A stretch of 64,000 bases of DNA, from the NCBI GenBank assembly GCA_910587305.1, contig CAJUKV010000008.1:1-64000 (forward strand), written 5' to 3'. The DNA is from an uncultured Lachnospiraceae bacterium. Its GTDB lineage: Bacteria; Bacillota; Clostridia; Lachnospirales; Lachnospiraceae. The notes beneath the pieces are model-generated. The model was not told the origin of the DNA and made no database searches. It saw only the letters and a list, made by a program, of their open reading frames with translations. The translations under genes and the position numbers were made by a program. Shown piece after piece: positions 26,090 through 33,883 of this stretch; position 1 is the stretch's first letter; every line of letters begins with the position of its first letter.

Positions 26090-28488
26090 TAATCCACTCC
26101 TCTTTTATAGTGTCCTGTGGTATATTCCTTATAAAAAGGCTCTTTGTTTTCTGCAAAAAGTCCTTTAAAATACCGAATCACCTGCAAAGTCTCCCGCTTT
26201 CCCTCGGTGGTAAAGTCCAGACGGAAATTGTCTGCAAGGCTTGCCCATTTTGAGCATAGCAGGCTGTGAAGCGATAAAGGTACACTGTTATAAATGATGT
26301 TATAACAGCAAAAGCAATCCGTATAAACGGGAAACTGCTTATGATATCTATCCTTTAGCATGGTTATTTGGGCAGTTTTATTACAGCCACCCATGGTTTT
26401 TTTGACACAGTTTGCCGTAACCATCATTGGAAGCCTTCCATAAACAATGGCGGAAGCCTTCATGCCTTTTTCCGGGCGTCCTTCTGACAGTTCTCTCCAT
26501 TCATGCACATTGCACTCAACAGGAAGATAAAATTCTAAAGCCCGCTTATCCCAAAAGGCGGCCGCTTCCCTGTTCCAGATATAAAGATTAGCGTCCAGCA
26601 CAACCTGCTCCGGATTAAGCCGCTCTTGCAAATAAGAGAAGCTTTCAAGGTTTCTTATGAGTATACCCGCAAACAGTCCTGATACAAATGCATTTTCAAT
26701 TTTTTTCAAATATTTTATATCTTTTTCCCTTACCAGATAAGGCGTCGCCAGATAAAATACGCTCTCCCGGACGTCTGTCCTTGCCTGTCCGAGCCGATTC
26801 GCCTTAAAGGCAGTTATTTTTTCTATAAGTCCCCCGCCTTTATCATCCTTATCCCCCTGCATACCGCGAGCTTTGCCTGCGGTACTGCGCCAATAAGCCG
26901 TTTGAAAGTTCTTTTCAAACTCACCCTCTAAAAGGGCGTAATCCAGATAAATACGCCGGATTCCTTCTTCCAAAGCGGCCTCAAGCTGTTCCAGGGTACT
27001 AACAAAAACATGGAGCGACACTTTTCTTTCTTCGATGCCTGAACATCCTATGTCCTTTTGTCCGCTTAACCGATTATCAGCCCCCTTCTCCAAAGCATTC
27101 CGTTCCCCATGCTTTTCATCCGAGGGCCTCCCTTTTTGAAAGGAACGCGCTTTTCTCTCCCCGTATGCAAGACCGTATTGGCGGATAAAACAATCCTCCA
27201 TGGCGGATAAAGCCTTTCTTCGCAGCGCATTCAAAGAACTGACCGGCAGGAAAACGTAAGTTTCCGCCTCCACTTCCACCTGCCCGGCCTTTAGGGGGCT
27301 CTCCCCGCTTTTTTGCATTTGCGCCTTAATCTTGTCGATTGTAAGAGGCTGCTTATGCGCCTTTTGAACCACATCCCCCGTCACGGTAGCCTGTAGCTTC
27401 CCCTGCCCGGGCGCTTTGATAGTCAGTCTTGCCGGTTCTTCGGGGATTAAACATATCTCAGCCTCCACCGGTATGCAGAGTCCGCTTTTGATATACCTCT
27501 TTTCGATATCTGCCAAAAGCCCCTCGTCCGTTTCCCGATAAGCCGGGGAATCAATGCTAATCATTTCCTTTCCATTATGCCGTTTATAATACCCGTCTCC
27601 AATCTCGCTTCGGATATACAGGGACTTAAGTACGTCCATATCCTCCCCGCTCACCTTATATGCCATAGGGTGGCCTTCAAGCCGGGACTTTCCCCCGCCT
27701 TCCCTGCTCTGATAATACAAATCAATATATTTCCGGTATATTGCGGTCACGCCGGCCGCATAAGCAGGCTTTTTCATTCTTCCTTCTATCTTAAAAGAAT
27801 CAATGCCTGCCTCAATAAGCTCCGGAAGCAATTCTATGGTGCACATATCCTTCATACTGAGAGGATACCCCTTTTTCCCTTCTGTCTCATAAGGAAGGCG
27901 GCAAGGCTGTGCGCACCTGCCCCGGTTGCCGCTTCTTCCGCCCAAAATACTGCTGAGCAGGCATTGGCCGGAATAGCAATAACACATTGCGCCGTGAACA
28001 AACGCTTCGATTTCAATTCCCGTCTCTTCTTTGATTTTCTTAATTTCCCCAAGAGACAATTCCCTGGCGGGCACAACCCTACTGATTCCCTCATCCCTTA
28101 CCAATGCCGCTCCCCTACTGCCTGTAATGGTCATCTGGGTGCTTGCATGGAGGGGCAAACCAGGAAAGTAAGTCCTTAAAAAGCGCAGAACGCCTAAATC
28201 CTGCACAATTGCCCCATCCAGCCCCTTTTCATAAAAAGGCAGCATATAGAAGTAAAGGGCGTCCAATTCCTTCTCCTTAACAAGCGTATTTACGGTAAGA
28301 TACACCTTTCTCCCAAACACATGGGCAAGGCGTATCCCCTCGCAGATTTCCTCCTTGGAGAAATTATCCGCATAGGCTCTGGCGCTATAAAGCGTTCCGC
28401 CTAAATAAACGGCATCCGCCCCCGCCTTTATCACTCCCTTAAGGGCGTCAAAATTTCCGGCCGGAGCCAGCAATTCCACTTTTTTCAT
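26089..28488 (-). CDS. U32-family peptidase with DUF3656 domain
   Basis: 799 aa. The N-terminal U32 domain begins LLAPAGNFDALKGVIKAGAD and contains the Cys cluster CYCYSGQC with GNRGRCAQPC; these Cys in relatives such as RlhA hold a cluster used in 23S rRNA hydroxylation, so an RNA or tRNA modification role is more likely than proteolysis. A DUF3656-type region and a long C-terminal domain follow, with a Cys-rich end (CFCCYN). The start overlaps an R3 repeat that supplies the region before its SD. Confidence 0.9.
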   Translation of the reverse strand: MKKVELLAPAGNFDALKGVIKAGADAVYLGGTLYSARAYADNFSKEEICEGIRLAHVFGRKVYLTVNTLVKEKELDALYFYMLPFYEKGLDGAIVQDLGVLRFLRTYFPGLPLHASTQMTITGSRGAALVRDEGISRVVPARELSLGEIKKIKEETGIEIEAFVHGAMCYCYSGQCLLSSILGGRSGNRGRCAQPCRLPYETEGKKGYPLSMKDMCTIELLPELIEAGIDSFKIEGRMKKPAYAAGVTAIYRKYIDLYYQSREGGGKSRLEGHPMAYKVSGEDMDVLKSLYIRSEIGDGYYKRHNGKEMISIDSPAYRETDEGLLADIEKRYIKSGLCIPVEAEICLIPEEPARLTIKAPGQGKLQATVTGDVVQKAHKQPLTIDKIKAQMQKSGESPLKAGQVEVEAETYVFLPVSSLNALRRKALSAMEDCFIRQYGLAYGERKARSFQKGRPSDEKHGERNALEKGADNRLSGQKDIGCSGIEERKVSLHVFVSTLEQLEAALEEGIRRIYLDYALLEGEFEKNFQTAYWRSTAGKARGMQGDKDDKGGGLIEKITAFKANRLGQARTDVRESVFYLATPYLVREKDIKYLKKIENAFVSGLFAGILIRNLESFSYLQERLNPEQVVLDANLYIWNREAAAFWDKRALEFYLPVECNVHEWRELSEGRPEKGMKASAIVYGRLPMMVTANCVKKTMGGCNKTAQITMLKDRYHKQFPVYTDCFCCYNIIYNSVPLSLHSLLCSKWASLADNFRLDFTTEGKRETLQVIRYFKGLFAENKEPFYKEYTTGHYKRGVD

Positions 28489-28500
28489 ACTTACACCCCT

Positions 28501-28592
28501 GCATACAACAAGCTTTACCTGTTGTCATGTATCGCAAGCTGCGCTTACGATACTGCCACCGATAAAGAGCTTGGAAGTTTACATCCAAACTT
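28501..28592 (-). repeat. Structured repeat R3, copy upstream of U32 gene
   Basis: Three hairpins: ACAACA/TGTTGT, GTATCGCAAGC/GCTTACGATAC, and CTTGGAAGTTT...CCAAACTT. The linker CTGCCACCGAT is shared with the other copies. It ends just before the SD (AGGGGT) of the U32 gene. Confidence 0.75.
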
Positions 28593-28659
28593 CCCGACAT
28601 GCCGCCTTGCGGCAACACAAACCCTAACGAGGATCTGTCTTATCGTTCTTCTTTCGCAG

Positions 28660-28684
28660 AAAAAGCTGTCCGGATAGACAGCTT
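28660..28684 (-). terminator. Intrinsic terminator after zapA
   Basis: Minus strand: AAGCTGTC, TATCCG, GACAGCTTTTT; 75 nt after the zapA stop. The 270-nt gap to the U32 gene otherwise holds repeat R3. Confidence 0.65.
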
Positions 28685-28758
28685 CTTAATTCCATGAGCC
28701 GATTCGCGAAGCGCGCCGGCGTTTGATCGTATCTTATTCAACAATGCAGGCCAAACCA

Positions 28759-29163
28759 TCACACCTTATTTTTTAACTCTGTTTCAAGCTTAACAATCTT
28801 CTTAGCGCTCTCATTTACTTCCGTCTGGAGAGTTTTCACATTCTTTTCCATATTTTCAAGCTTAATCTGGGCGGCAATCAGTTCATGCTTTAAATTGTAC
28901 AGTTCCTTTTCCTTGCCCTGGATCTCTTCCTCTATTAAACCAATCTGTCTTTTCGCCTTAAAATAGTCGTCCGCTATATTTAATTGCAAAAGAACATTCT
29001 GGGTATCTAACGGCTGTCTTTTAAAGGAATCCACTTTGGCATATTCTGCCATCTTATTGTTGATGTAAGAGGCGACCTTCTGTAAATATTCTTCGCTTTC
29101 ATATCCACTCAACGTAAAAACTTTACCGCCGATGATTACTTCCGTATCCGTTTTAACCGACAT
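28759..29163 (-). CDS. zapA: Cell division protein ZapA
   Basis: About 134 aa. The ZapA N-terminal domain (VIIGGKVFTLSGYESEEYL, then VASYINNKM) is followed by a long coiled coil. ZapA bundles FtsZ filaments. ATG 29163 is preceded by AGGGG about 8 nt away; a GTG at 29172 overlaps that SD. It lies downstream of ruvB, with its own terminator. Confidence 0.9.
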   Translation of the reverse strand: MSVKTDTEVIIGGKVFTLSGYESEEYLQKVASYINNKMAEYAKVDSFKRQPLDTQNVLLQLNIADDYFKAKRQIGLIEEEIQGKEKELYNLKHELIAAQIKLENMEKNVKTLQTEVNESAKKIVKLETELKNKV

Positions 29164-29235
29164 CAGGCTCACCCCTCTATATACAAAATATATAGTTCAT
29201 CTTTCGTCCACTATACAATATCTATTATAATCAGA

Positions 29236-30234
29236 TTATACGGGAATTTCAACCCCTAAATGCTGATAGGCAAAATCTGTTACCACCCTTCCCCGGGGAG
29301 TACGGTTGATAAAACCGTTTTTTAACAGATAAGGCTCGTAAACATCCTCTATGGTACCCGGATCCTCGCCGATAGCGGCCGCTAACGTATCAAGCCCCAC
29401 GGGACCGCCTTCAAATTTTTGTATCATAGTAAGAAGAATGTTCCTGTCCACATGGTCAAGCCCCATCCTGTCCACATCCATCAAATCAAGGGCCGTCTGC
29501 GCAACTGCTTCCGTAATCATGCCGTCATGCTTTACCTGGGCATAATCCCTGACCCTTTTTAAAATCCTGTTGGCAAGTCTTGGGGTTCCCCTGCTGCGCT
29601 TTGCCATCTCCAAAGCGCCTGCCGGTTCCACCATGGCTTCAAGCACCCGCGCCGACTGCATGATAATCACCTGCAGTTCCTCCACGGAATAAAATTCAAG
29701 CCGGTGGATAATCCCAAACCGATCCCGCAGCGGCGCAGACAAAAGCCCCGCTCTTGTGGTGGCGCCTACCAGCGTAAAATGAGGCAAATCAAGACGGATG
29801 GATCTGGCAGTCGGCCCCTTGCCAATCATAATATCTATGGCATAATCCTCCATGGCAGGGTAAAGAACTTCTTCCACCTGTCGGTTCAGCCTGTGAATTT
29901 CATCCACAAAAAGCAAATCGCCCTCCTGCAGATTGTTCAAAATCGCCGCCATCTCCCCCGGCTTTTCAATGGCCGGGCCGCTGGTAATCTTCATATTCAC
30001 ACCCATTTCATTGGCGATAATGCCTGCTAAAGTTGTTTTCCCAAGACCGGGAGGCCCATAAAAAAGCACATGGTCAAGAGCGTCCTTTCTCTGTTTGGCC
30101 GCTTCTATGTAAATTTGCAGGCTGTCCTTGATTTTGGATTGACCGATGTAGTCAGTCAATTTTTGAGGACGAAGTGAGCCCTCAATCCGCATATCCTCTT
30201 CCTGTAAATTGGTTTCTATCATCCTTTTCGCCAT
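29236..30234 (-). CDS. ruvB: Holliday junction branch migration ATPase RuvB
   Basis: AAA+ motor of the RuvABC complex. Walker A GPPGLGKTT, Walker B DEIHRLN, sensor GATTRAG, arginine finger region LLSAPLRDRFG and the winged-helix end RTPRGRVVTD are present. About 332 aa. Start ATG 30234 (MAKRMIETN) has GGAG about 9 nt upstream; an upstream ATG at 30288 would add residues unlike the family. It is downstream of ruvA. Confidence 0.98.
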   Translation of the reverse strand: MAKRMIETNLQEEDMRIEGSLRPQKLTDYIGQSKIKDSLQIYIEAAKQRKDALDHVLFYGPPGLGKTTLAGIIANEMGVNMKITSGPAIEKPGEMAAILNNLQEGDLLFVDEIHRLNRQVEEVLYPAMEDYAIDIMIGKGPTARSIRLDLPHFTLVGATTRAGLLSAPLRDRFGIIHRLEFYSVEELQVIIMQSARVLEAMVEPAGALEMAKRSRGTPRLANRILKRVRDYAQVKHDGMITEAVAQTALDLMDVDRMGLDHVDRNILLTMIQKFEGGPVGLDTLAAAIGEDPGTIEDVYEPYLLKNGFINRTPRGRVVTDFAYQHLGVEIPV

Positions 30235-30349
30235 AATTTTTTGCTCCGCATACGTTTTTGATACAAATTTCTCCTGCCTTATCCTCACGGCCCGTTAAAT
30301 AACTATATATTTCGCATTTATATATTTAGTCACTGAATACAGGCCGGAT

Positions 30350-30955
30350 TTAAAACATATTTTTCAGGGCAAGCTTTAAAAGTGTTTCCACATCCGTCTC
30401 CTCCTCATCGGGAACGGCTTTAACGGCCTTAAGGGCCTCTCCGGGAGAATACCCCAAAGCTATCAGCGCTTCGACAGCCTCATTCCTGACGTGGCTCTCC
30501 CCCGAGGAACTTGTCTGTGCCTGAACCATCTCCTTATGAATGCTCGTATCCTCCAACGAAATTTTATCCTTCAGGTCAAGAATCACCCTCTCCGCCGTCT
30601 TCTTCCCCACTCCCGGCGCTTTGGCAATAGCCGCCGTGTCGCCTGAAAGGATGGCAAAGCGCAGGGCGTCCGCATCCATAACCGATAAAATTGCCAGCCC
30701 TCCTTTAGGACCAATGCCGTTTACCGTAATCAGCTTCTTAAAGACCTCCAAATCATCCCTGGTTAAAAAACCATATAAATGAAACGCATCCTCCCTGACA
30801 CAGGTATAGGTGTACAGTTTAATATCCCCGCCTATTCCCGGAAGACTTGCGGCCGTGCCTGTGGAAATACGCACATTAACGCCAAAGCTTCCCGTATCCA
30901 CCACCACATTTTCCTCTGTGAGATCATCAATCTTTCCTTTTACAAACGCAATCAT
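30350..30955 (-). CDS. ruvA: Holliday junction DNA helicase subunit RuvA
   Basis: 201 aa. OB-fold start MIAFVKGKIDDL, helix-hairpin-helix segment (VNGIGPKGGLAIL; APGVGKKTAERVILDL) and the C-terminal RuvB-binding domain (EAVEALIALGYSPGEA). It lies between the Gx transporter gene and ruvB with tight spacing. Confidence 0.98.
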   Translation of the reverse strand: MIAFVKGKIDDLTEENVVVDTGSFGVNVRISTGTAASLPGIGGDIKLYTYTCVREDAFHLYGFLTRDDLEVFKKLITVNGIGPKGGLAILSVMDADALRFAILSGDTAAIAKAPGVGKKTAERVILDLKDKISLEDTSIHKEMVQAQTSSSGESHVRNEAVEALIALGYSPGEALKAVKAVPDEEETDVETLLKLALKNMF

Positions 30956-31459
30956 CTATAAATTTCCTTTCGATACAATTGACTGAATATAAGGTAACAC
31001 CAAAGAAGAAACCGTCCCAATTACAATCCCGGTAATTAGTCCCGCAATCATAAGCGCGGGCAAATAATAAAAAACGCCATACGTTTCCACCGCAAAAGCC
31101 GCAACCAATAACTGCCCCAAATTATGCGCCACACCTCCCGCCGCGCTGACAACAGGTATATGAAAACTCCGGCTCCTTTTTAAAAGCGCCATTACTACCG
31201 CGCTGAAAAAAGCGCCCGAAAGAGAATACAAAATCATAAAAAGATTGCCAAACATAAGACCGCTAAGCAACGCCTTCCCCAAAGTCAAAAAAAGTGCCTC
31301 TTTCCACCCGAATAAATACAGGCACAACACTATGGCCAGATTGGCAAGTCCTAACTTAATCCCCGGCAATCCAACCTGCAAGGGAATCAAAGTTTCTATA
31401 TAAGAAAGAATCAGCGCAAAAGCCAACAAAAGTCCCAAATAAGCCGTTTTACTTTTCAT
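30956..31459 (-). CDS. Gx transporter (HepT-like) family membrane protein
   Basis: About 167 aa, five to six membrane segments. The family is annotated either as heptaprenyl diphosphate synthase component I or as Gx transporter; features such as LPGIKLGLANLAIVL and GGVAHNLGQLLVA match it. Fold and location resemble an ECF-type substrate-binding membrane protein. It overlaps the NusG-II gene end by several bp. ATG 31459 is chosen over a TTG at 31465. Substrate unknown. Confidence 0.85.
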   Translation of the reverse strand: MKSKTAYLGLLLAFALILSYIETLIPLQVGLPGIKLGLANLAIVLCLYLFGWKEALFLTLGKALLSGLMFGNLFMILYSLSGAFFSAVVMALLKRSRSFHIPVVSAAGGVAHNLGQLLVAAFAVETYGVFYYLPALMIAGLITGIVIGTVSSLVLPYIQSIVSKGNL

Positions 31460-31461
31460 TT

Positions 31462-31845
31462 TCAATAAGTGACCGCATCCGGCGCACCCTCCTTATCCGA
31501 TTCCACTCGTATCACCAGCTTATGTGGAAGACATATAATACTCTCACCGTTTCGGACAATTCCCCCCTGACGCACACAAAGCCCGTCCGGACAATCAGCC
31601 TCCCTCACCGACACCTTCCCATCTTCAATAACCATCAAATTATAATGCTCCTCCCCATAAGAAAACAAAACCGTCTGCTCTTTCCCAATATCATACACCC
31701 CCACTTCCTTCCCATCCTGAAAAACCCTGACCTTTCCACAACCCATCTCTCTTTTTCCATTTACCGAAAATGGAACCAGCCAGAATAAAAAGGCAATAAA
31801 AACAATCCCTGAAATTAAAATAATATCTTTCCCTATTTTCCCCAT
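31462..31845 (-). CDS. NusG domain II-containing membrane-anchored protein
   Basis: 127 aa. An N-terminal membrane helix (about 8-28) precedes an extracytoplasmic NusG domain-II fold with EADCPDGLCVRQG and SIICLPHKLVI. The three Cys are characteristic of this family, which regularly neighbours Gx transporter genes, as here. The role is probably accessory to the transporter or to an electron-transfer system; not shown by sequence. Confidence 0.88.
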   Translation of the reverse strand: MGKIGKDIILISGIVFIAFLFWLVPFSVNGKREMGCGKVRVFQDGKEVGVYDIGKEQTVLFSYGEEHYNLMVIEDGKVSVREADCPDGLCVRQGGIVRNGESIICLPHKLVIRVESDKEGAPDAVTY

Positions 31846-32077
31846 AGAAACATTCTACCATTTTCAAACATACGTTCCGATTTTTTCATTATTTTGAATT
31901 AATTTCATTGTTAACCTTTATTCCTGTAATAAGCAAAAAAATATACTAAATAACATCAAAAACCATTTTAGTTCAGGCTTTCCTCTCTTACACGCATTCC
32001 TATATTGTCTCAACTATGCATATAGCCCTCCGTGTTATGATTATTTGGTTGCTTTCATTATACACCCTTTTGGGTGA

Positions 32078-32100
32078 AAAAAGGGGCTTTATCCTTTTTT
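32078..32100 (-). terminator. Possible terminator after pgeF
   Basis: AAAAAGG...CCTTTTT, an A/T-rich stem readable on both strands, about 100 nt after the pgeF stop. The 356-nt stretch 31846-32201 otherwise holds only a CACCC-TTTT-GGGTG hairpin (32064-32077) and no gene I can support. Confidence 0.4.
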
Positions 32101-32201
32101 ATTGAATTTATGCGGCTTTAGCACCTTTGTGGGGGAGTCGCATTTTGGTATTTTCCCAGTTCGGCGCTTTTCCAAATTGTCCTAAAACCGCCGCTTCAAC
32201 T

Positions 32202-33062
32202 TTAAGATATCTCCAAAAGCGCCGCCAGATTCCCTCTTTTCCCCTGGCTTGCACGATGAGAAAACAAATATTCGCTGTTACAGCAGGTACAAATATCCGT
32301 AACCGCCAAATGTTCTGCGGCAATACCCGCCTTAAGCAGAATCCGCTTATTGGCCTCCCACAAATCAAGCTGATACTTCCCTTCTCTTCTCCCTTCCAGA
32401 AGGAAAGCCCTCCACTCGTCCGGAAACTTTTCTTTAAAATCCTCTGCCGTGTCTTCGCCAATCTCATAGCAGTCCCTGCAAATGGACGGCCCTATTGCCG
32501 CCACCACATCCTCAGCCCTGGTGCCAAAGGCCCTTCCCATAGCGTCCAGCATCTTCTCCCCCATACGGTTTGCGGTTCCGCGCCAGCCGGAATGGGCAAG
32601 GCCAATCGCTTTGTGTTTGGTATCCACAAAGTATAAGGGTACGCAGTCAGCGTAAGAAGTGCACAACACGATTTTGGGAATGTTGGTAATAAGGCCGTCT
32701 ATGTCGTCATAGTCGGCGGCAGATACCGTTCCTTTGCCGCAGTCCTTCTCCGTTACCAGCCGTATATTCGTAGTATGTGTCTGCTTTGCGCATACGAACC
32801 GTCCGGGCGTAGTTCCCATAATCTCCGCCAGTCTCCTGAAATTTTCATCCACCGCCTCCTTACAGTCCCCTCTCGTGTAGCTTAAATTCATAGTTGCATA
32901 TATCCCTTCGCTGACGCCGCCCATTCTGGTGGAAAATAAATGCCTTACCATGCCCGTTTGTTCAAGCAATGGAAATGTCAAATAGGGAATCTGTTTATAT
33001 TTCCGCACCAGCATATGAGACGCCGCCATGTTGTCGCTGCCAGTTTTCCGTATCAATTGCAT
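32202..33062 (-). CDS. pgeF: Peptidoglycan editing factor PgeF (laccase domain, YfiH)
   Basis: About 286 aa. The Cu-oxidase_4 family residues are present: RMGGVSEG, the KQTHT motif, ADCVPLYF with the zinc Cys, LAHSGWRGT with the His, and GPSICRDCYEIG. PgeF in E. coli removes wrong amino acids from muropeptide precursors. ATG 33062 has GGGGGT 6 nt upstream; the GTG at 33083 lies in repeat R3. An R3 copy forms its 5' region. Confidence 0.93.
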   Translation of the reverse strand: MQLIRKTGSDNMAASHMLVRKYKQIPYLTFPLLEQTGMVRHLFSTRMGGVSEGIYATMNLSYTRGDCKEAVDENFRRLAEIMGTTPGRFVCAKQTHTTNIRLVTEKDCGKGTVSAADYDDIDGLITNIPKIVLCTSYADCVPLYFVDTKHKAIGLAHSGWRGTANRMGEKMLDAMGRAFGTRAEDVVAAIGPSICRDCYEIGEDTAEDFKEKFPDEWRAFLLEGRREGKYQLDLWEANKRILLKAGIAAEHLAVTDICTCCNSEYLFSHRASQGKRGNLAALLEIS

Positions 33063-33074
33063 TTTTATACCCCC

Positions 33075-33140
33075 GCATACCACAAGCTATGCTTGCGGTA
33101 CTGCCACCAATAAGTAGTTTGGAAGTTTACTTCCAAACTT
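33075..33140 (-). repeat. Structured repeat R3, copy upstream of pgeF
   Basis: The shortest copy, with two hairpins only: TACCACAAGC/GCTTGCGGTA and GTTTGGAAG...CTTCCAAAC. Its GCATAC boundary runs directly into the GGGGGT SD of pgeF. Confidence 0.75.
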
Positions 33141-33186
33141 TAAACCTCCCGCGCTCCTTCTTTCTCTTATCTGCCAAAATCTATTC

Positions 33187-33558
33187 TTACCAGGAACTTC
33201 TTCCTCTTGCACAATAAGGAAAAGCATTTTTATACCACTTAACCGAGTCCTCGCAGATTGCCACCACATCATAACGGATTTGTCGTGCGCTCTCTGACGG
33301 ATGCCGGATTCTGTAATAATCCGAAACAAGACATATCTTTCTTTGCTTTGCAGGATCTACCGCTTCTTCCGGCGCGCCCGACATGGAATCTTTCCTGTAC
33401 TTTACCTCCACAAAAACAAGGCAGTTATCATGGACGCCAACCAGATCCACTTCCCCCTGCCTGCATCTGAAATTTTTTTCCAAAAGCTGAAAGCCGTTTC
33501 TTACAAGGAATGCCGCGGCTTTTTCCTCGTATCTTTTTCCGGTATCCTTTTTATTCAA
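33187..33558 (-). CDS. YraN/UPF0102 endonuclease-like protein
   Basis: About 123 aa. The YraN signature is present: GKRYEEKAAAFL, then NFRCRQGEVDLVG and VFVEVKYRKD, the acidic E-D-ExK arrangement of a restriction-endonuclease-like fold. Function in cells is unsettled. The start is a TTG at 33558 with GTGAGG 8 nt upstream, so the protein begins NKKDTGKRYEE; upstream codons overlap the next gene. It follows the FlhB-like gene by about 10 nt. Confidence 0.88.
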   Translation of the reverse strand: MNKKDTGKRYEEKAAAFLVRNGFQLLEKNFRCRQGEVDLVGVHDNCLVFVEVKYRKDSMSGAPEEAVDPAKQRKICLVSDYYRIRHPSESARQIRYDVVAICEDSVKWYKNAFPYCARGRSSW

Positions 33559-33568
33559 GCGCGCATCC

Positions 33569-33859
33569 TCACTTTGCCTTGGCCATCTTAGCTTTAATCT
33601 TATCCATAGCATCCACAAACACAAGTATTTCCGCCACCACCTCATAAAGCTCCGGCGGTATCATATCGCCGATCTCCAAACGCGATAAGGTGTCCGCCAG
33701 CTTATCGTCCCTGTGTACCGGAACATCTGATTCTTTTGCCTTTTCGATAATCTTTTCCGCAAGAATCCCTTTTCCGCTTGCAATAACCTTAGGCGCATCC
33801 TCATTGGGATCATAGGAAAGGGCAATCGCCTGTTTCACTTTATTTTTTTCTTCCGCCAA
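33569..33859 (-). CDS. ylqH: FlhB C-terminal domain protein (YlqH-like)
   Basis: About 96 aa, equal to the cytoplasmic C-terminal domain of the type III export switch protein FlhB/YscU, without the membrane part. AIALSYDPNEDAPKVIASG matches the region around the FlhB autocleavage loop, but the NPTH cleavage motif is missing. The TTG at 33859 has AGGGGG 6 nt upstream; the ATG at 33865 lies too near that SD. It is next to the FliK-like gene, as ylqG-ylqH in Bacillus. Role outside flagella is unknown. Confidence 0.85.
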   Translation of the reverse strand: MAEEKNKVKQAIALSYDPNEDAPKVIASGKGILAEKIIEKAKESDVPVHRDDKLADTLSRLEIGDMIPPELYEVVAEILVFVDAMDKIKAKMAKAK

Positions 33860-33883
33860 CTTCATCCCCCTATTCTCTTCGTG

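Noticed and set aside
32108..32467. 119-aa frame overlapping pgeF
   Set aside because: Opposite-frame shadow of pgeF on the same strand; no SD and no family resemblance.
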